Source: a virus. From it: a stretch of 32,880 bases of DNA. The notes beneath the pieces were generated by a model, which saw only the letters and a program-made list of their open reading frames with translations, was not told where the DNA came from and searched no databases. The first letter of the stretch is position 1; each line of letters begins with the position of its first letter. The position numbers and the translations under genes were made by a program. Positions 1 to 6,696 of this stretch are shown in pieces. The stretch covers positions 1 through 32,880 of the IMG/VR virus record IMGVR_UViG_3300029787_000193, one strand, 5' to 3'.

Positions 1-77
1 ATGCACGATATTGATGGAGTAAGACACTCAGCAAAAATAGCTTGGAGAGCATTAGCACACTTACAAAAAGAAATAGA
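1..77. repeat. Terminal direct repeat, copy 1 (contig overlap)
   Basis: Bases 1-77 are identical to 32804-32880. An exact overlap of the two contig ends means the sequence closes into a circle of 32,803 bp. A length of 77 equals a k-mer size commonly used by short-read assemblers, so this is more likely an assembly overlap of a circular or circularly permuted genome than a genuine physical terminal repeat. Confidence 0.95.
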
Positions 78-162
78 AGGAGATAAGTTTCACGAGGGTT
101 ATGATGAACAGTTTGGCGATTACAAAATACCACACAACCAAATAATATCAGGTACAGAATGA
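1..162 (+). CDS. dATP/dGTP diphosphohydrolase-like protein, C-terminal part (continues from the window end)
   Basis: Frame 1 is open from the first base to TGA at 160-162. Joined through the 77-bp overlap to the ORF starting at 32603, it makes a protein of 120 residues. This part holds the helix with SAKIAWRALAHL, which resembles the conserved HLAHALW-type helix of the dATP/dGTP diphosphohydrolase N-terminal domain of phages, an all-alpha MazG-like fold that removes pyrophosphate from dNTPs. Its stop overlaps the ATG of the methyltransferase gene at 159 (ATGA), so the two are probably translationally coupled. Nucleotide-pool control next to DNA methylation genes fits a role in DNA modification or host takeover, which is inference. 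Confidence 0.7.
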   Translation: MHDIDGVRHSAKIAWRALAHLQKEIEGDKFHEGYDEQFGDYKIPHNQIISGTE

Positions 163-743
163 AAATACTTAACTTATATTCAGGCATAGGTGGTAATAGA
201 CATCTTTGGGGAGATGAACACCAAATAACAGCCATAGAAATAAATCCTGAAATATCAGCTATATATAAAGATAAGTTTCCAAATGATGAGGTAATAAATA
301 CAGATGCACATTTTTACTTATTATATAACTATCAAGACTTCGATTTTATTTGGAGTTCCCCTCCTTGCCCAAGCCATAGTAGATTATGCTATTCACAAAA
401 AGAAAAGAAATATATAGACTTAGCATTATATCAACAAATTATACTTTTAAAGTCTTGGTTTAAGGGTAAGTGGGTTATAGAGAATGTAGTACCTTATTAT
501 GATTATCTTATAAAGCCAAGTGTAGTAATAGGCAGACATCCTTACTGGTGCAATTTTGAAGTTCCTAATTTAGAAATAAAAAACATAGATGTATCTCGCT
601 CAACAGCAGATGAATTATCAGAATACTTAGGCATACCCAAACCAAGATACAAATCAGCATTATTATTAAGAAACTGTGTAGAGCCAAAGATAGGATTACA
701 CTTTCTAAAACATAGTGCTAATAAACAAACAGAATTATTTTGA
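159..743 (+). CDS. C5-cytosine DNA methyltransferase-like protein, copy 1 (194 aa)
   Basis: Short SAM-dependent DNA methyltransferase. Motif I (LNLYSGIGG, residues 4-12) binds SAM. SSPPC (66-70) is the motif IV-like loop with candidate catalytic Cys70. WVIENV (105-110) is motif VI with the Glu-Asn-Val core of C5 methylases. At 194 residues it is far shorter than typical C5 enzymes (over 300) and has little room for a target-recognition domain. The first 74 residues align without gaps to the next gene, so the two are tandem paralogues. The C-terminus is QTELF, matching the QxxLF pattern of beta-sliding-clamp-binding peptides. It probably modifies phage DNA during replication; the target is unknown. 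Confidence 0.8.
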   Translation: MKILNLYSGIGGNRHLWGDEHQITAIEINPEISAIYKDKFPNDEVINTDAHFYLLYNYQDFDFIWSSPPCPSHSRLCYSQKEKKYIDLALYQQIILLKSWFKGKWVIENVVPYYDYLIKPSVVIGRHPYWCNFEVPNLEIKNIDVSRSTADELSEYLGIPKPRYKSALLLRNCVEPKIGLHFLKHSANKQTELF

Positions 744-1378
744 AAATACTAAATCTTTATGCTTGTTTAGGAGGTAATAGATATAAGTGGGGAGATAACC
801 ACGATATTACAGCTGTAGAATGGGATGAGGAATTAGCAAGATTATATAAAGAGAGATTTCCAAAAGATAAAGTAATAGTAGCAGATGCTCACGAATATTT
901 ATTAGAACATTATAAAGAGTTTGATTTTATCTGGAGTAGTCCTCCTTGTCCTACACATAGTAGAGCTAGATATTGGAGCATAGGTGCAAATGGTAAAAGT
1001 CCAATTTATCCTGATATGAGTTTGTATCAACAAATACTACTTTTAGATTTTCACTTTAGAGGATTTTGGGTTGTAGAAAATGTAGTACCATACTACAAAC
1101 CAATATTTAATCCAAAAAAAAGAAACAGACATTTGTATTGGACTAACTTTAATCTACCTAACGATTTAGGAGATAGAACAATAAATGTATGTCAAGGTAA
1201 AGATGAATTAAATAGGCTGTGTAATTTTCACGAATATAATTTTAAGAATTATAAAGGGAAGCAATCTATTTTAAAAATAGCAAGAAACCTGGTAGATTAT
1301 GAAGCAGGAAAAACTATATTAGATACAGCTCTAGGAATAATGACAAAACAAGACACAACTCAAACAGAATTATTTTGA
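740..1378 (+). CDS. C5-cytosine DNA methyltransferase-like protein, copy 2 (212 aa, TTG start)
   Basis: Paralogue of the preceding gene: LNLYACLGG (motif I), SSPPC with Cys70, WVVENV (110-115) and a matching YWTNF segment (YWCNF in copy 1). The start must be TTG at 740, because KILNLY follows at once as in copy 1. TTGA overlaps the upstream TGA, a tightly coupled junction. The middle is longer than in copy 1 (an insert after residue 80), where target choice could differ. It again ends in QTELF. Early expression from the 30.17 kb promoter through the circular junction is likely. It could be an orphan protective methylase or part of a larger modification; no restriction enzyme is adjacent. Confidence 0.8.
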   Translation: MKILNLYACLGGNRYKWGDNHDITAVEWDEELARLYKERFPKDKVIVADAHEYLLEHYKEFDFIWSSPPCPTHSRARYWSIGANGKSPIYPDMSLYQQILLLDFHFRGFWVVENVVPYYKPIFNPKKRNRHLYWTNFNLPNDLGDRTINVCQGKDELNRLCNFHEYNFKNYKGKQSILKIARNLVDYEAGKTILDTALGIMTKQDTTQTELF

Positions 1379-1509
1379 AACAAAAGAAATATACAACAAT
1401 ACAAAGAATAAAAAGATTAGAGAATATAGTAAGTCAAATCTATATGAGTGTTGAGGTAATTAAAAAACAATTAGAAAAACAAACTGAGACACAAAATCCT
1501 AAAAACTAA
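1375..1509 (+). CDS. Small coiled-coil protein (44 aa, TTG start)
   Basis: Reads from TTG at 1375, overlapping the methylase TGA at 1376-1378 in the same TTGA arrangement as the previous junction, to TAA at 1507-1509. The product is rich in Lys, Glu and Gln, with a heptad-like stretch (RIKRLENIVSQIYMSVEVIK). No family recognised. The repeated near-cognate overlap start and the open frame filling the gap up to the late promoter support it as a gene. Confidence 0.5.
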   Translation: MKQKKYTTIQRIKRLENIVSQIYMSVEVIKKQLEKQTETQNPKN

Positions 1510-1522
1510 CGTTATATACTTG
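1491..1522 (+). promoter_or_regulatory. Late promoter motif 1 (before terminase)
   Basis: Upstream box ACAAAAT at 1491-1497 and CGTTATATA at 1510-1518, with 19 nt from the first base of the upstream box to CG, as at the other four sites. Here the motif is not followed at once by ATG; the predicted start of transcription is near 1522, about 22 nt before the terminase ATG at 1544. Confidence 0.6.
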
Positions 1523-1539
1523 AATAATCAAGTTTTTTT
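1519..1539 (+). promoter_or_regulatory. Short hairpin with T-run in the terminase leader
   Basis: CTTGA-ATAA-TCAAG (1519-1532) forms a 5-bp stem followed by seven T (1533-1539). It is too weak and AT-rich to be a sure terminator. It may halt part of the early transcript arriving from the methylase genes, or structure the terminase leader. Confidence 0.3.
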
Positions 1540-1543
1540 CAAG

Positions 1544-1783
1544 ATGAGTAAACACGGAGGTAAAAGAGAGGGTGCAGGTAGAAAGCCTAAACAACAAGAA
1601 CAAGACCTAATAGACAAGCTCGATACTATTATAAACAAAGAAGAAGTAATAAAAAAGTTAGGAGAAAAAGCTCTTAGTGGAGATATGAGGGCTATGGGTT
1701 TATATATGGGTTATAGATATGGTAAACCAAAAGAAACAAAGGACATACACATAAACGAAGATGTACCTTTATTTATTGATTAA
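1544..1783 (+). CDS. Terminase small subunit-like protein (79 aa)
   Basis: Starts MSKHGGKREGAGRKP, the basic Gly/Arg-rich N-terminus typical of small terminase subunits in many phages, followed by helices that would form a DNA-binding domain. ATG 1544 is preferred over the in-frame TTG at 1520, because family members begin just before this GGKR motif and the TTG lies inside the promoter/hairpin. The stop TAA (1781-1783) shares one base with the large-subunit ATG. The product would recognise phage DNA and recruit the packaging motor. Identification rests on the N-terminal motif plus position directly before the large subunit. Confidence 0.7.
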   Translation: MSKHGGKREGAGRKPKQQEQDLIDKLDTIINKEEVIKKLGEKALSGDMRAMGLYMGYRYGKPKETKDIHINEDVPLFID

Positions 1784-2952
1784 TGCAACTAACCAAAACC
1801 TCAGCACTACAAAGACTTAGAGAACTTAATAAAAGAGTTCGTATTATTAGAGGAGGCTCATCAGCTGGTAAGACTATAGCAATCATAGCAATCCTTATAG
1901 ACTATGCAATAAGACACAAAGGAAAAGAAATAAGCATAGTAGCTGAATCAGTACCACACTTGCGTAGAGGCGCTTTAAAGGACTTTCTCAATATACTTAA
2001 GGGTCTTAATAGGTATGATGATAGAAAGTTCAATAAGAGTACCTTAAAATACGAATTCAGTAATGGTAGCTATATAGAGTTCTTTAGTACAGACCAACCA
2101 GACAAACTAAGAGGTGCAAGAAGAACAGACTTATTTATAAACGAGTGTAACAATGTTAGCTTTGATTCCTACCAACAATTAGCAGTAAGAACATCTGGTA
2201 AAATATGGTTAGACTATAACCCTGCTAATTTATTCTGGGTAGACAAAGAATTAATAGGACAGCAAGATGCGAACTTTATAACCTTAACATATAAAGACAA
2301 TGACAGCTTACCTGAATCTATAGTTAAAGAAATAGAGAAAGCAAGAGAGAAAGCCAAGACCTCAACCTATTGGGCTAATTGGTGGAAAGTGTACGGACTT
2401 GGTCAAATCGGTAGCTTAGAGGGTGTATGTATTTCTGATTGGAAACCTATTGATAATATTCCAAGTGAAGCTAGACTACTTTGTAGTGGTTTAGACTTTG
2501 GGTATTCAGTAGACCCCTCAACTATTATAAGACTTTACAAATGGAATGATGCTTACATCTTTGATGAGGTATTATATCGTAAAGGAATGCTAAATAGAGA
2601 CCTCAGCTATTTTATCAAACAGAACGAGATACGAGAACAAATATACGCAGATAGTGCAGAGCCTAAATCCATTCAAGAACTAAGAAACTATGGACACAAA
2701 GTATTTCCTGTTACAAAAGGTAGAGATTCAATAATCTATGGTATCAACCTAATCAACCAGAATGAAATCTATGTAACATCTAAGTCTAAGAACTTAATAA
2801 GAGAACTACAAGGCTATGTTTGGGATAAAGACAAAGAGGGTAACAATCTACAAAAACCTACAGGTGTACATCCAGACTGTATTGATGCAGCTCGTTACGC
2901 ATTAATGATGCAGCTAAAAAACCCAAATAGAGGTACTTACGCCATACAATAA
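1783..2952 (+). CDS. terL: Terminase large subunit (389 aa)
   Basis: DNA-packaging motor: ATPase plus headful or site-specific nuclease. Walker A is RGGSSAGKT (residues 23-31) and Walker B is DLFINE (116-121) with the catalytic Glu. The RNase H-like nuclease domain shows LDFG (237-240), YADSAEP (289-294) and HPDCIDA (363-369), supplying three acidic metal ligands. Length is close to the PBSX/Terminase_3 group (about 400-430). It is translated from an ATG overlapping the small-subunit stop. It works at the portal vertex with the protein encoded at 15328, which is unusually far away (12 kb). Confidence 0.95.
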   Translation: MQLTKTSALQRLRELNKRVRIIRGGSSAGKTIAIIAILIDYAIRHKGKEISIVAESVPHLRRGALKDFLNILKGLNRYDDRKFNKSTLKYEFSNGSYIEFFSTDQPDKLRGARRTDLFINECNNVSFDSYQQLAVRTSGKIWLDYNPANLFWVDKELIGQQDANFITLTYKDNDSLPESIVKEIEKAREKAKTSTYWANWWKVYGLGQIGSLEGVCISDWKPIDNIPSEARLLCSGLDFGYSVDPSTIIRLYKWNDAYIFDEVLYRKGMLNRDLSYFIKQNEIREQIYADSAEPKSIQELRNYGHKVFPVTKGRDSIIYGINLINQNEIYVTSKSKNLIRELQGYVWDKDKEGNNLQKPTGVHPDCIDAARYALMMQLKNPNRGTYAIQ

Positions 2953-2990
2953 GTGTTAAAATTATGTTAAAGAAATGTTAAAGTTTTAAC
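2951..2990. promoter_or_regulatory. ATGTTAAA direct repeats (three copies, 11-bp period), set 1
   Basis: GTGTTAAA at 2953, ATGTTAAA at 2964 and ATGTTAAA at 2975, each 11 bp apart, then an inverted TTTAAC at 2985-2990 (set taken as 2951-2990). One helical turn of spacing places all copies on one face of the helix, as expected for a cooperatively bound regulator. The first 21 bases (2951-2971) are identical to 14228-14248 upstream of the RNA promoter. Confidence 0.6.
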
Positions 2991-3016
2991 TATTCTTCTC
3001 TGTTGGATAAAAATAA

Positions 3017-3070
3017 TTAAAAAAAAGTTCCTAACAATAGTTAATAATCCAAATAAGCGTTGTATATTTA
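3017..3070 (+). promoter_or_regulatory. Host-type promoter P1 (3 kb cassette)
   Basis: A-tract at 3017-3027, AACAATAGTT at 3033-3042, then 20 bases, then TATATTTA at 3063-3070. This aligns along its length with P2 (26884-26937) and P3 (30121-30171) and fits the Bacteroidota -33/-7 promoter form (TTTG ... TAnnTTTG) loosely. Transcription would start near 3077. Confidence 0.55.
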
Positions 3071-3076
3071 CAGTAT

Positions 3077-3107
3077 TAATAACAATAAAAACAAAACAAA
3101 ATGAAAA
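3077..3107 (+). repeat. A-rich 5' leader, copy 1
   Basis: The 31 bases at 3077-3107 are identical to 3356-3386, including the ATG and the next four A. The shared core ends AAAACAAAACAAAATG, also seen at 30675-30692, with a shorter relative before 30401. It has no Shine-Dalgarno site. It probably acts as the A-rich initiation signal used by Bacteroidota ribosomes. Confidence 0.6.
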
Positions 3108-3358
3108 ACACAAACACAAAAGTACCTTACGGAATTGGTCAAAAAGAATTTGATTCAATAATAGCATTAGAAAGAAGAACTAAACTATTAAAATCATTAT
3201 TACTAAATTCAAATTACGGGAATTGGAACTATGAACAAAGGTTAGAAAATATGGAAGTTGAAGTTTTAATACAAATGGAAAAAACACAAAAACTACTATA
3301 CGAAAATTTATCAGACCACGCTAAATTATACAGAATCGATAAAAATTTAATAAAATAA
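3101..3358 (+). CDS. Hypothetical protein of the independent cassette (85 aa)
   Basis: Unrecognised small, mainly helical charged protein (residues about 25-85 rich in Leu, Glu, Lys and Asn). First gene of a two-gene unit with its own host-type promoter and terminator, lying between terminase and the tail genes. The start is fixed by the A-rich leader ending at the ATG. Early-type expression signals inside a late region mark it as a moron-like insertion, probably a host-directed or regulatory protein. No domain can be named. Confidence 0.75.
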   Translation: MKNTNTKVPYGIGQKEFDSIIALERRTKLLKSLLLNSNYGNWNYEQRLENMEVEVLIQMEKTQKLLYENLSDHAKLYRIDKNLIK

Positions 3359-3386
3359 TAACAATAAAAACAAAACAAAATGAAAA
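3356..3386 (+). repeat. A-rich 5' leader, copy 2
   Basis: Exact duplicate of 3077-3107, placed before the second gene of the cassette. The duplicate carries leader, ATG and the start of the second codon, as if the two genes were built from a shared cassette front. Confidence 0.6.
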
Positions 3387-3928
3387 CAGTAAAGCAAAAT
3401 TTAACAGCAGCACAAATAAGATTACTAGATAGAGTAATTTTAGCTAATGGTTTAAACGATAACTTAACATTTAGAAGTTTAACTACTAAAGAACAAAAGT
3501 CTCTTTACAACTTAAGAAATAAGGCTCTTTATATATATGTAGATTCTGATGATAAGTTAAGGTTAAATGTTAGTAGAATGATTAATGATACTGACTTTAT
3601 CAATTATGTAGCTTCTAAAAAACAAGATGTCATATCTGAAAAGATGGATAGACTTAAGAAAGCTAGAGAAGAGCAATCAGTTGCAAACTGGATAATCAGA
3701 AACACTGGACTATCTGCTGCAAGTAAGTATAAAGGTTTATCTCTCTTTAATAATATCTATACTTTCTATAATGAAAAAGAAATTAGAGCTAGAAAAGAAG
3801 AGTCTAAAGAAATTATAAGAAAAGAAAGAAATGAAATCCTTGACTTAGCATTTAGAATTGACCACACTAAGACTTATGTTTATAGTTTAGATAATTATGA
3901 TTATCCATTTGAAAGTAAATTAAAATAA
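3380..3928 (+). CDS. Hypothetical protein of the independent cassette (182 aa)
   Basis: Unrecognised basic protein with a long charged helix at about residues 130-160 (REIRARKEESKEIIRKERNE-like content) and a short Tyr/Asp-rich tail. An N-terminal segment (SLTTKEQKSLYNLRNKALYI) followed by basic helices could bind nucleic acid, but no family is clear. It is preceded by the duplicated A-rich leader and followed 20 bp later by a strong terminator, so transcription of the cassette ends here. Confidence 0.8.
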   Translation: MKTVKQNLTAAQIRLLDRVILANGLNDNLTFRSLTTKEQKSLYNLRNKALYIYVDSDDKLRLNVSRMINDTDFINYVASKKQDVISEKMDRLKKAREEQSVANWIIRNTGLSAASKYKGLSLFNNIYTFYNEKEIRARKEESKEIIRKERNEILDLAFRIDHTKTYVYSLDNYDYPFESKLK

Positions 3929-3947
3929 AACAAAACCCAATACAAAG

Positions 3948-3973
3948 ACCTCTACGAAAGTAGGGGTTTTTTT
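3948..3973 (+). terminator. Intrinsic terminator T1
   Basis: Stem ACCTCTAC (3948-3955) with GTAGGGGT (3960-3967), including one G-T pair, a GAAA loop, and a run of seven T to 3973. It closes the 3 kb cassette and stands 24 nt before the late motif of the next gene. Confidence 0.9.
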
Positions 3974-3978
3974 ATGCT

Positions 3979-4009
3979 CTAAAACTTTTTATTTCTACGT
4001 TATATAAAT
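3979..4009 (+). promoter_or_regulatory. Late promoter motif 2 (tail operon)
   Basis: CTAAAAC at 3979-3985 and CGTTATATAAAT at 3998-4009, followed directly by ATG at 4010. This is the best match to the consensus -10-like half. If transcription starts at the ATG, the mRNA is leaderless. Confidence 0.65.
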
Positions 4010-4660
4010 ATGAAAGTAGAAATGTATATACCAGACACTCTAAGCGAAATTACATTAGCACAATACCAAAAGTATATTAAGTATCAAAATGACAATGATG
4101 ATGAGAACTTTCTAGCTATAAAAATGATAGAAGTATTTTGTGGTTTAAGAAACACAACTGTAAGGTCTATGAAAGCTAAAAGTATTAACGATGTATGTAA
4201 GATACTAGTAGATATGTTTAACGAAAAGCCTGAGCTTGTAAAACAGTTTGAGATGAATGGAATTACTTATGGTTTTATTCCTGATTTAGAAAACATAACA
4301 TTTGGAGAGTATATAGACTTAGATACCTTTATAGGAGACTTTGAAAATATGCATAAAGCTATGGCAGTATTATACAGACCAATAACACAAAAATATAAAG
4401 ATAAATATCTAGTAGAGAAATACACAGCTGACAAGTTTAACCAAATGGTTGATATGCCAATGGATGCTGTATTTAGTTCTATACTTTTTTTTTATCATTT
4501 AGGGATGGAATTGTCGACAGTTATGCTGAACTCTTTGGAAACACAGGAGGAGGAGAACTTGGTGCAGTATCTCAATTCAACAGTAAGTGGGGATGGTATC
4601 AATCAGTTTTCGGACTCTCTCAAGGGGATATTAGAAAATTTAAAAATATCACTGAATTAA
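4010..4660 (+). CDS. Tail assembly chaperone, zero-frame product (216 aa)
   Basis: N-terminal part of a gpG-type tail assembly chaperone (typical opening: YIPDTLSEITLAQYQKY). It folds the tape measure and tail tube subunits but is usually absent from the virion. A run of nine T at 4485-4493, in zero frame CTT TTT TTT TAT, offers a slippery heptamer TTTTTTT (4486-4492). Past it the zero frame continues for 56 residues, and the -1 frame is open to 4749 and encodes a different, more conserved-looking extension. The start sits 12 nt after the late motif. Confidence 0.8.
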   Translation: MKVEMYIPDTLSEITLAQYQKYIKYQNDNDDENFLAIKMIEVFCGLRNTTVRSMKAKSINDVCKILVDMFNEKPELVKQFEMNGITYGFIPDLENITFGEYIDLDTFIGDFENMHKAMAVLYRPITQKYKDKYLVEKYTADKFNQMVDMPMDAVFSSILFFYHLGMELSTVMLNSLETQEEENLVQYLNSTVSGDGINQFSDSLKGILENLKISLN

Positions 4661-4749
4661 GTTTACACGAATGTTTATATGCATTAAGTTTTATGAAAGA
4701 AAAAGCAGAACTAGAATCAAAACAAATAAAAAGCAAATTTAGAAAATGA
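4492..4749 (+). CDS. Tail assembly chaperone, -1 frameshift extension (gpGT-like)
   Basis: After a -1 slip at 4486-4492 the frame reads 85 further residues to TGA at 4747-4749, giving a 246-residue fusion. The extension contains KWGWYQSVFGLSQGDIRKF and a charged C-terminal helix (FMKEKAELESKQIK), a pattern I associate with the second half of Bacteroidota phage tail chaperones. Its stop overlaps the next ATG (ATGA at 4746), as expected for a translated frame. The frame has no good start of its own, so frameshifting (as in lambda G/GT) is the simplest reading. An indel error in the T-run is the alternative. Confidence 0.7.
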   Translation, partial: LSFRDGIVDSYAELFGNTGGGELGAVSQFNSKWGWYQSVFGLSQGDIRKFKNITELSLHECLYALSFMKEKAELESKQIKSKFRK

Positions 4750-5219
4750 GCAATCAAGGAGTAAGAGGCTATTATCAAATCACACAAACACTAAAGACAA
4801 AGCTCTTATTAGACGAGAATGTCAATACTGTAACAACAGGAGATATATTTGATATAGACTTAGCTAAACAAACAATCTTCCCTCTAGCTCATATAATCGT
4901 TAATAGTGTTGCAATACAAGAGGCAGCTCTTAGCTTTAACATTACTGTAATGTGTATGGATATAGTTGATGTATCTAAAGATGAAACAACAGACCATTTT
5001 GTAGGAAACAATAACGAACAAGATATACTAAACACACAATTAGCTGTAGCAAATAAGTTAGTAGGATTATTAAGTAAGGGTACATTGTACCAGGATAAAT
5101 ATCAATTATCTGGTGATGCTTCTTGTGAGTTCTTTTATGAAAGGTTTGAGAATAGGTTAGCAGGAGTAGCTTGTACCTTTGATGTATTAATAGCAAATGA
5201 TATAAACGTATGCAGCTAA
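4746..5219 (+). CDS. Tail completion/terminator-like protein (157 aa)
   Basis: Begins at the ATG overlapping the chaperone extension stop. Compact alpha/beta protein with an N-terminal helix (YYQITQTLKTKLLLDEN), central beta strands (AALSFNITVMCMDIVDVS) and a C-terminal strand pair (RLAGVACTFDVLIAND), resembling tail terminator proteins that cap the tail tube and join the head. The call rests on fold pattern and position next to a gp10-like gene; it overlaps the following gene by 10 bp. Confidence 0.5.
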   Translation: MSNQGVRGYYQITQTLKTKLLLDENVNTVTTGDIFDIDLAKQTIFPLAHIIVNSVAIQEAALSFNITVMCMDIVDVSKDETTDHFVGNNNEQDILNTQLAVANKLVGLLSKGTLYQDKYQLSGDASCEFFYERFENRLAGVACTFDVLIANDINVCS

Positions 5220-5728
5220 AAGAAACAAGAAAAGAATTAGAAAAGTTTGCTAAGTATGTTGTTAAACATTCTAGAACTAATCTTACTAAGTCAAATAAGA
5301 ATGTATCTAAAAAACTATATGACAGTATTGACTATAATATAAAAACAAATAAAGAAAGTATTGCCTTGTTTTTTAATATGGTAGATTATGGTAAGTTTCA
5401 AGATTTAGGGGTAAGTGGTGTAAAGAAAAAATACAATACACCTTATAGTTATAAGAATAAAATGCCTCCTCCCTCAGCATTTAATCAATGGGTTGTAAGA
5501 AAAGGTTTAAAGGGTACAAGAGACGATAAAGGAAGATTTGTAAGCAGAAAAAGTTTACAATACTTAATTGCTAAATCAATATATGAAAAAGGGATAAAGC
5601 CAAGTATGTTTTTTACAAAACCTTTTCAAAAAGCGTTCAAGTTATTACCAAATGAAGTAAGAGATGCTTTTATTTTTGATATAGAGCAAGATAAAATGTT
5701 TTTTCCTCAAAATATGAATAAGAATTAG
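5210..5728 (+). CDS. HK97 gp10-like tail completion protein (172 aa)
   Basis: Basic protein. The opening helix (LKETRKELEKFAKYVVKHSRTNL) and the pattern DYGKFQDLGVSG ... PPPSAFNQWVVRKGL ... GIKPSMFFTKPFQKAF match the head-tail completion family, whose members end with a PxxFFxxPF-type segment before a helix. It probably acts at the head-tail joint. It overlaps the previous gene by 10 bp and is 2 bp from the next, in the late tail operon. Confidence 0.6.
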   Translation: MQLKETRKELEKFAKYVVKHSRTNLTKSNKNVSKKLYDSIDYNIKTNKESIALFFNMVDYGKFQDLGVSGVKKKYNTPYSYKNKMPPPSAFNQWVVRKGLKGTRDDKGRFVSRKSLQYLIAKSIYEKGIKPSMFFTKPFQKAFKLLPNEVRDAFIFDIEQDKMFFPQNMNKN

Positions 5729-5730
5729 TT

Positions 5731-6696
5731 ATGGCAAATATATTATTAAGAAGTCCTTACTTTGTTACAATTACTACAGGCTCACACTTGTCAGCACAAA
5801 TGGCTTTGACTATAGACGGAGCTTTACGATATACGATACTTAAAAACGCAACAAGCAATAGAACAGTATTTGAAATATCATCTTTAGCTAGAGATTATTT
5901 TACAGCTAACTATGGAGGCTCAGATGGCTCAACATTTGATACAGTATCTATCGCTTATGTAGTAACAACATTTACAGCAGTAGATGGTGGAGGTACAGGC
6001 ACAATACAAACAACTGTAAATCATACAGGATTCTATGGATATTCAATGTTTTGGGATAGTGCAAATCAAGACATTGACCCTGATGACGCAGCTTTAACAA
6101 ATACAGGTGGTACCAACAAAATATATCTTCCAGATAATACAGCAAGTTTTGTATATGCTATGGCTAGTGGTACAGCAACAAGATACGCAGTAAGCACCTC
6201 AGCAAGTTCTGTATCTGCCTCAACAATTACCTATTCAGTAGAAAGAGTATGTAGTGCTAAGTACACACCAATACAAATGAGGTTTATAAATAAGAATGGT
6301 ATGCCACAAGACCATTATTTCTTTTTAAAGAATGTAGAAAGTGTAAATACTAAATCAGAACAATTCAAACGTAATATATTTGTACAATCTACATCAAGCT
6401 ATGGAATACAAGACCATCAAATGCAAACCTTTAACAAAACAGGTAAAAAACGATTTACCTTAAACACAAACTATTTAGTAGAGGCTTACAACGAGGTAAT
6501 ACAAGATATTATGTTAAGTGAGTATGTTTGGATATATATAAACACCTTTACTCACACTGATAGTATAAGTTTAAAATGGCATCCTGTAAATGTAGTTACC
6601 TCATCACTTACTAAAAAGACATCTGTAAACGACAAGCTCACACAATATACTTTAGAGGTAGAAGATTCAAACGACATTATCAATAATATAGTATAA
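5731..6696 (+). CDS. Virion structural (tail) protein (321 aa)
   Basis: Beta-rich protein with Ser/Thr/Gly-rich repeats in the middle (residues about 60-170) and a more compact C-terminal domain containing MRFINKNGMPQDHYFF. Position between tail completion genes and the large tail protein, and sharing a base with the next start, put it in the tail tip or tube. This arrangement is usual in Bacteroidota siphoviruses, but the exact role cannot be assigned. Confidence 0.55.
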   Translation: MANILLRSPYFVTITTGSHLSAQMALTIDGALRYTILKNATSNRTVFEISSLARDYFTANYGGSDGSTFDTVSIAYVVTTFTAVDGGGTGTIQTTVNHTGFYGYSMFWDSANQDIDPDDAALTNTGGTNKIYLPDNTASFVYAMASGTATRYAVSTSASSVSASTITYSVERVCSAKYTPIQMRFINKNGMPQDHYFFLKNVESVNTKSEQFKRNIFVQSTSSYGIQDHQMQTFNKTGKKRFTLNTNYLVEAYNEVIQDIMLSEYVWIYINTFTHTDSISLKWHPVNVVTSSLTKKTSVNDKLTQYTLEVEDSNDIINNIV

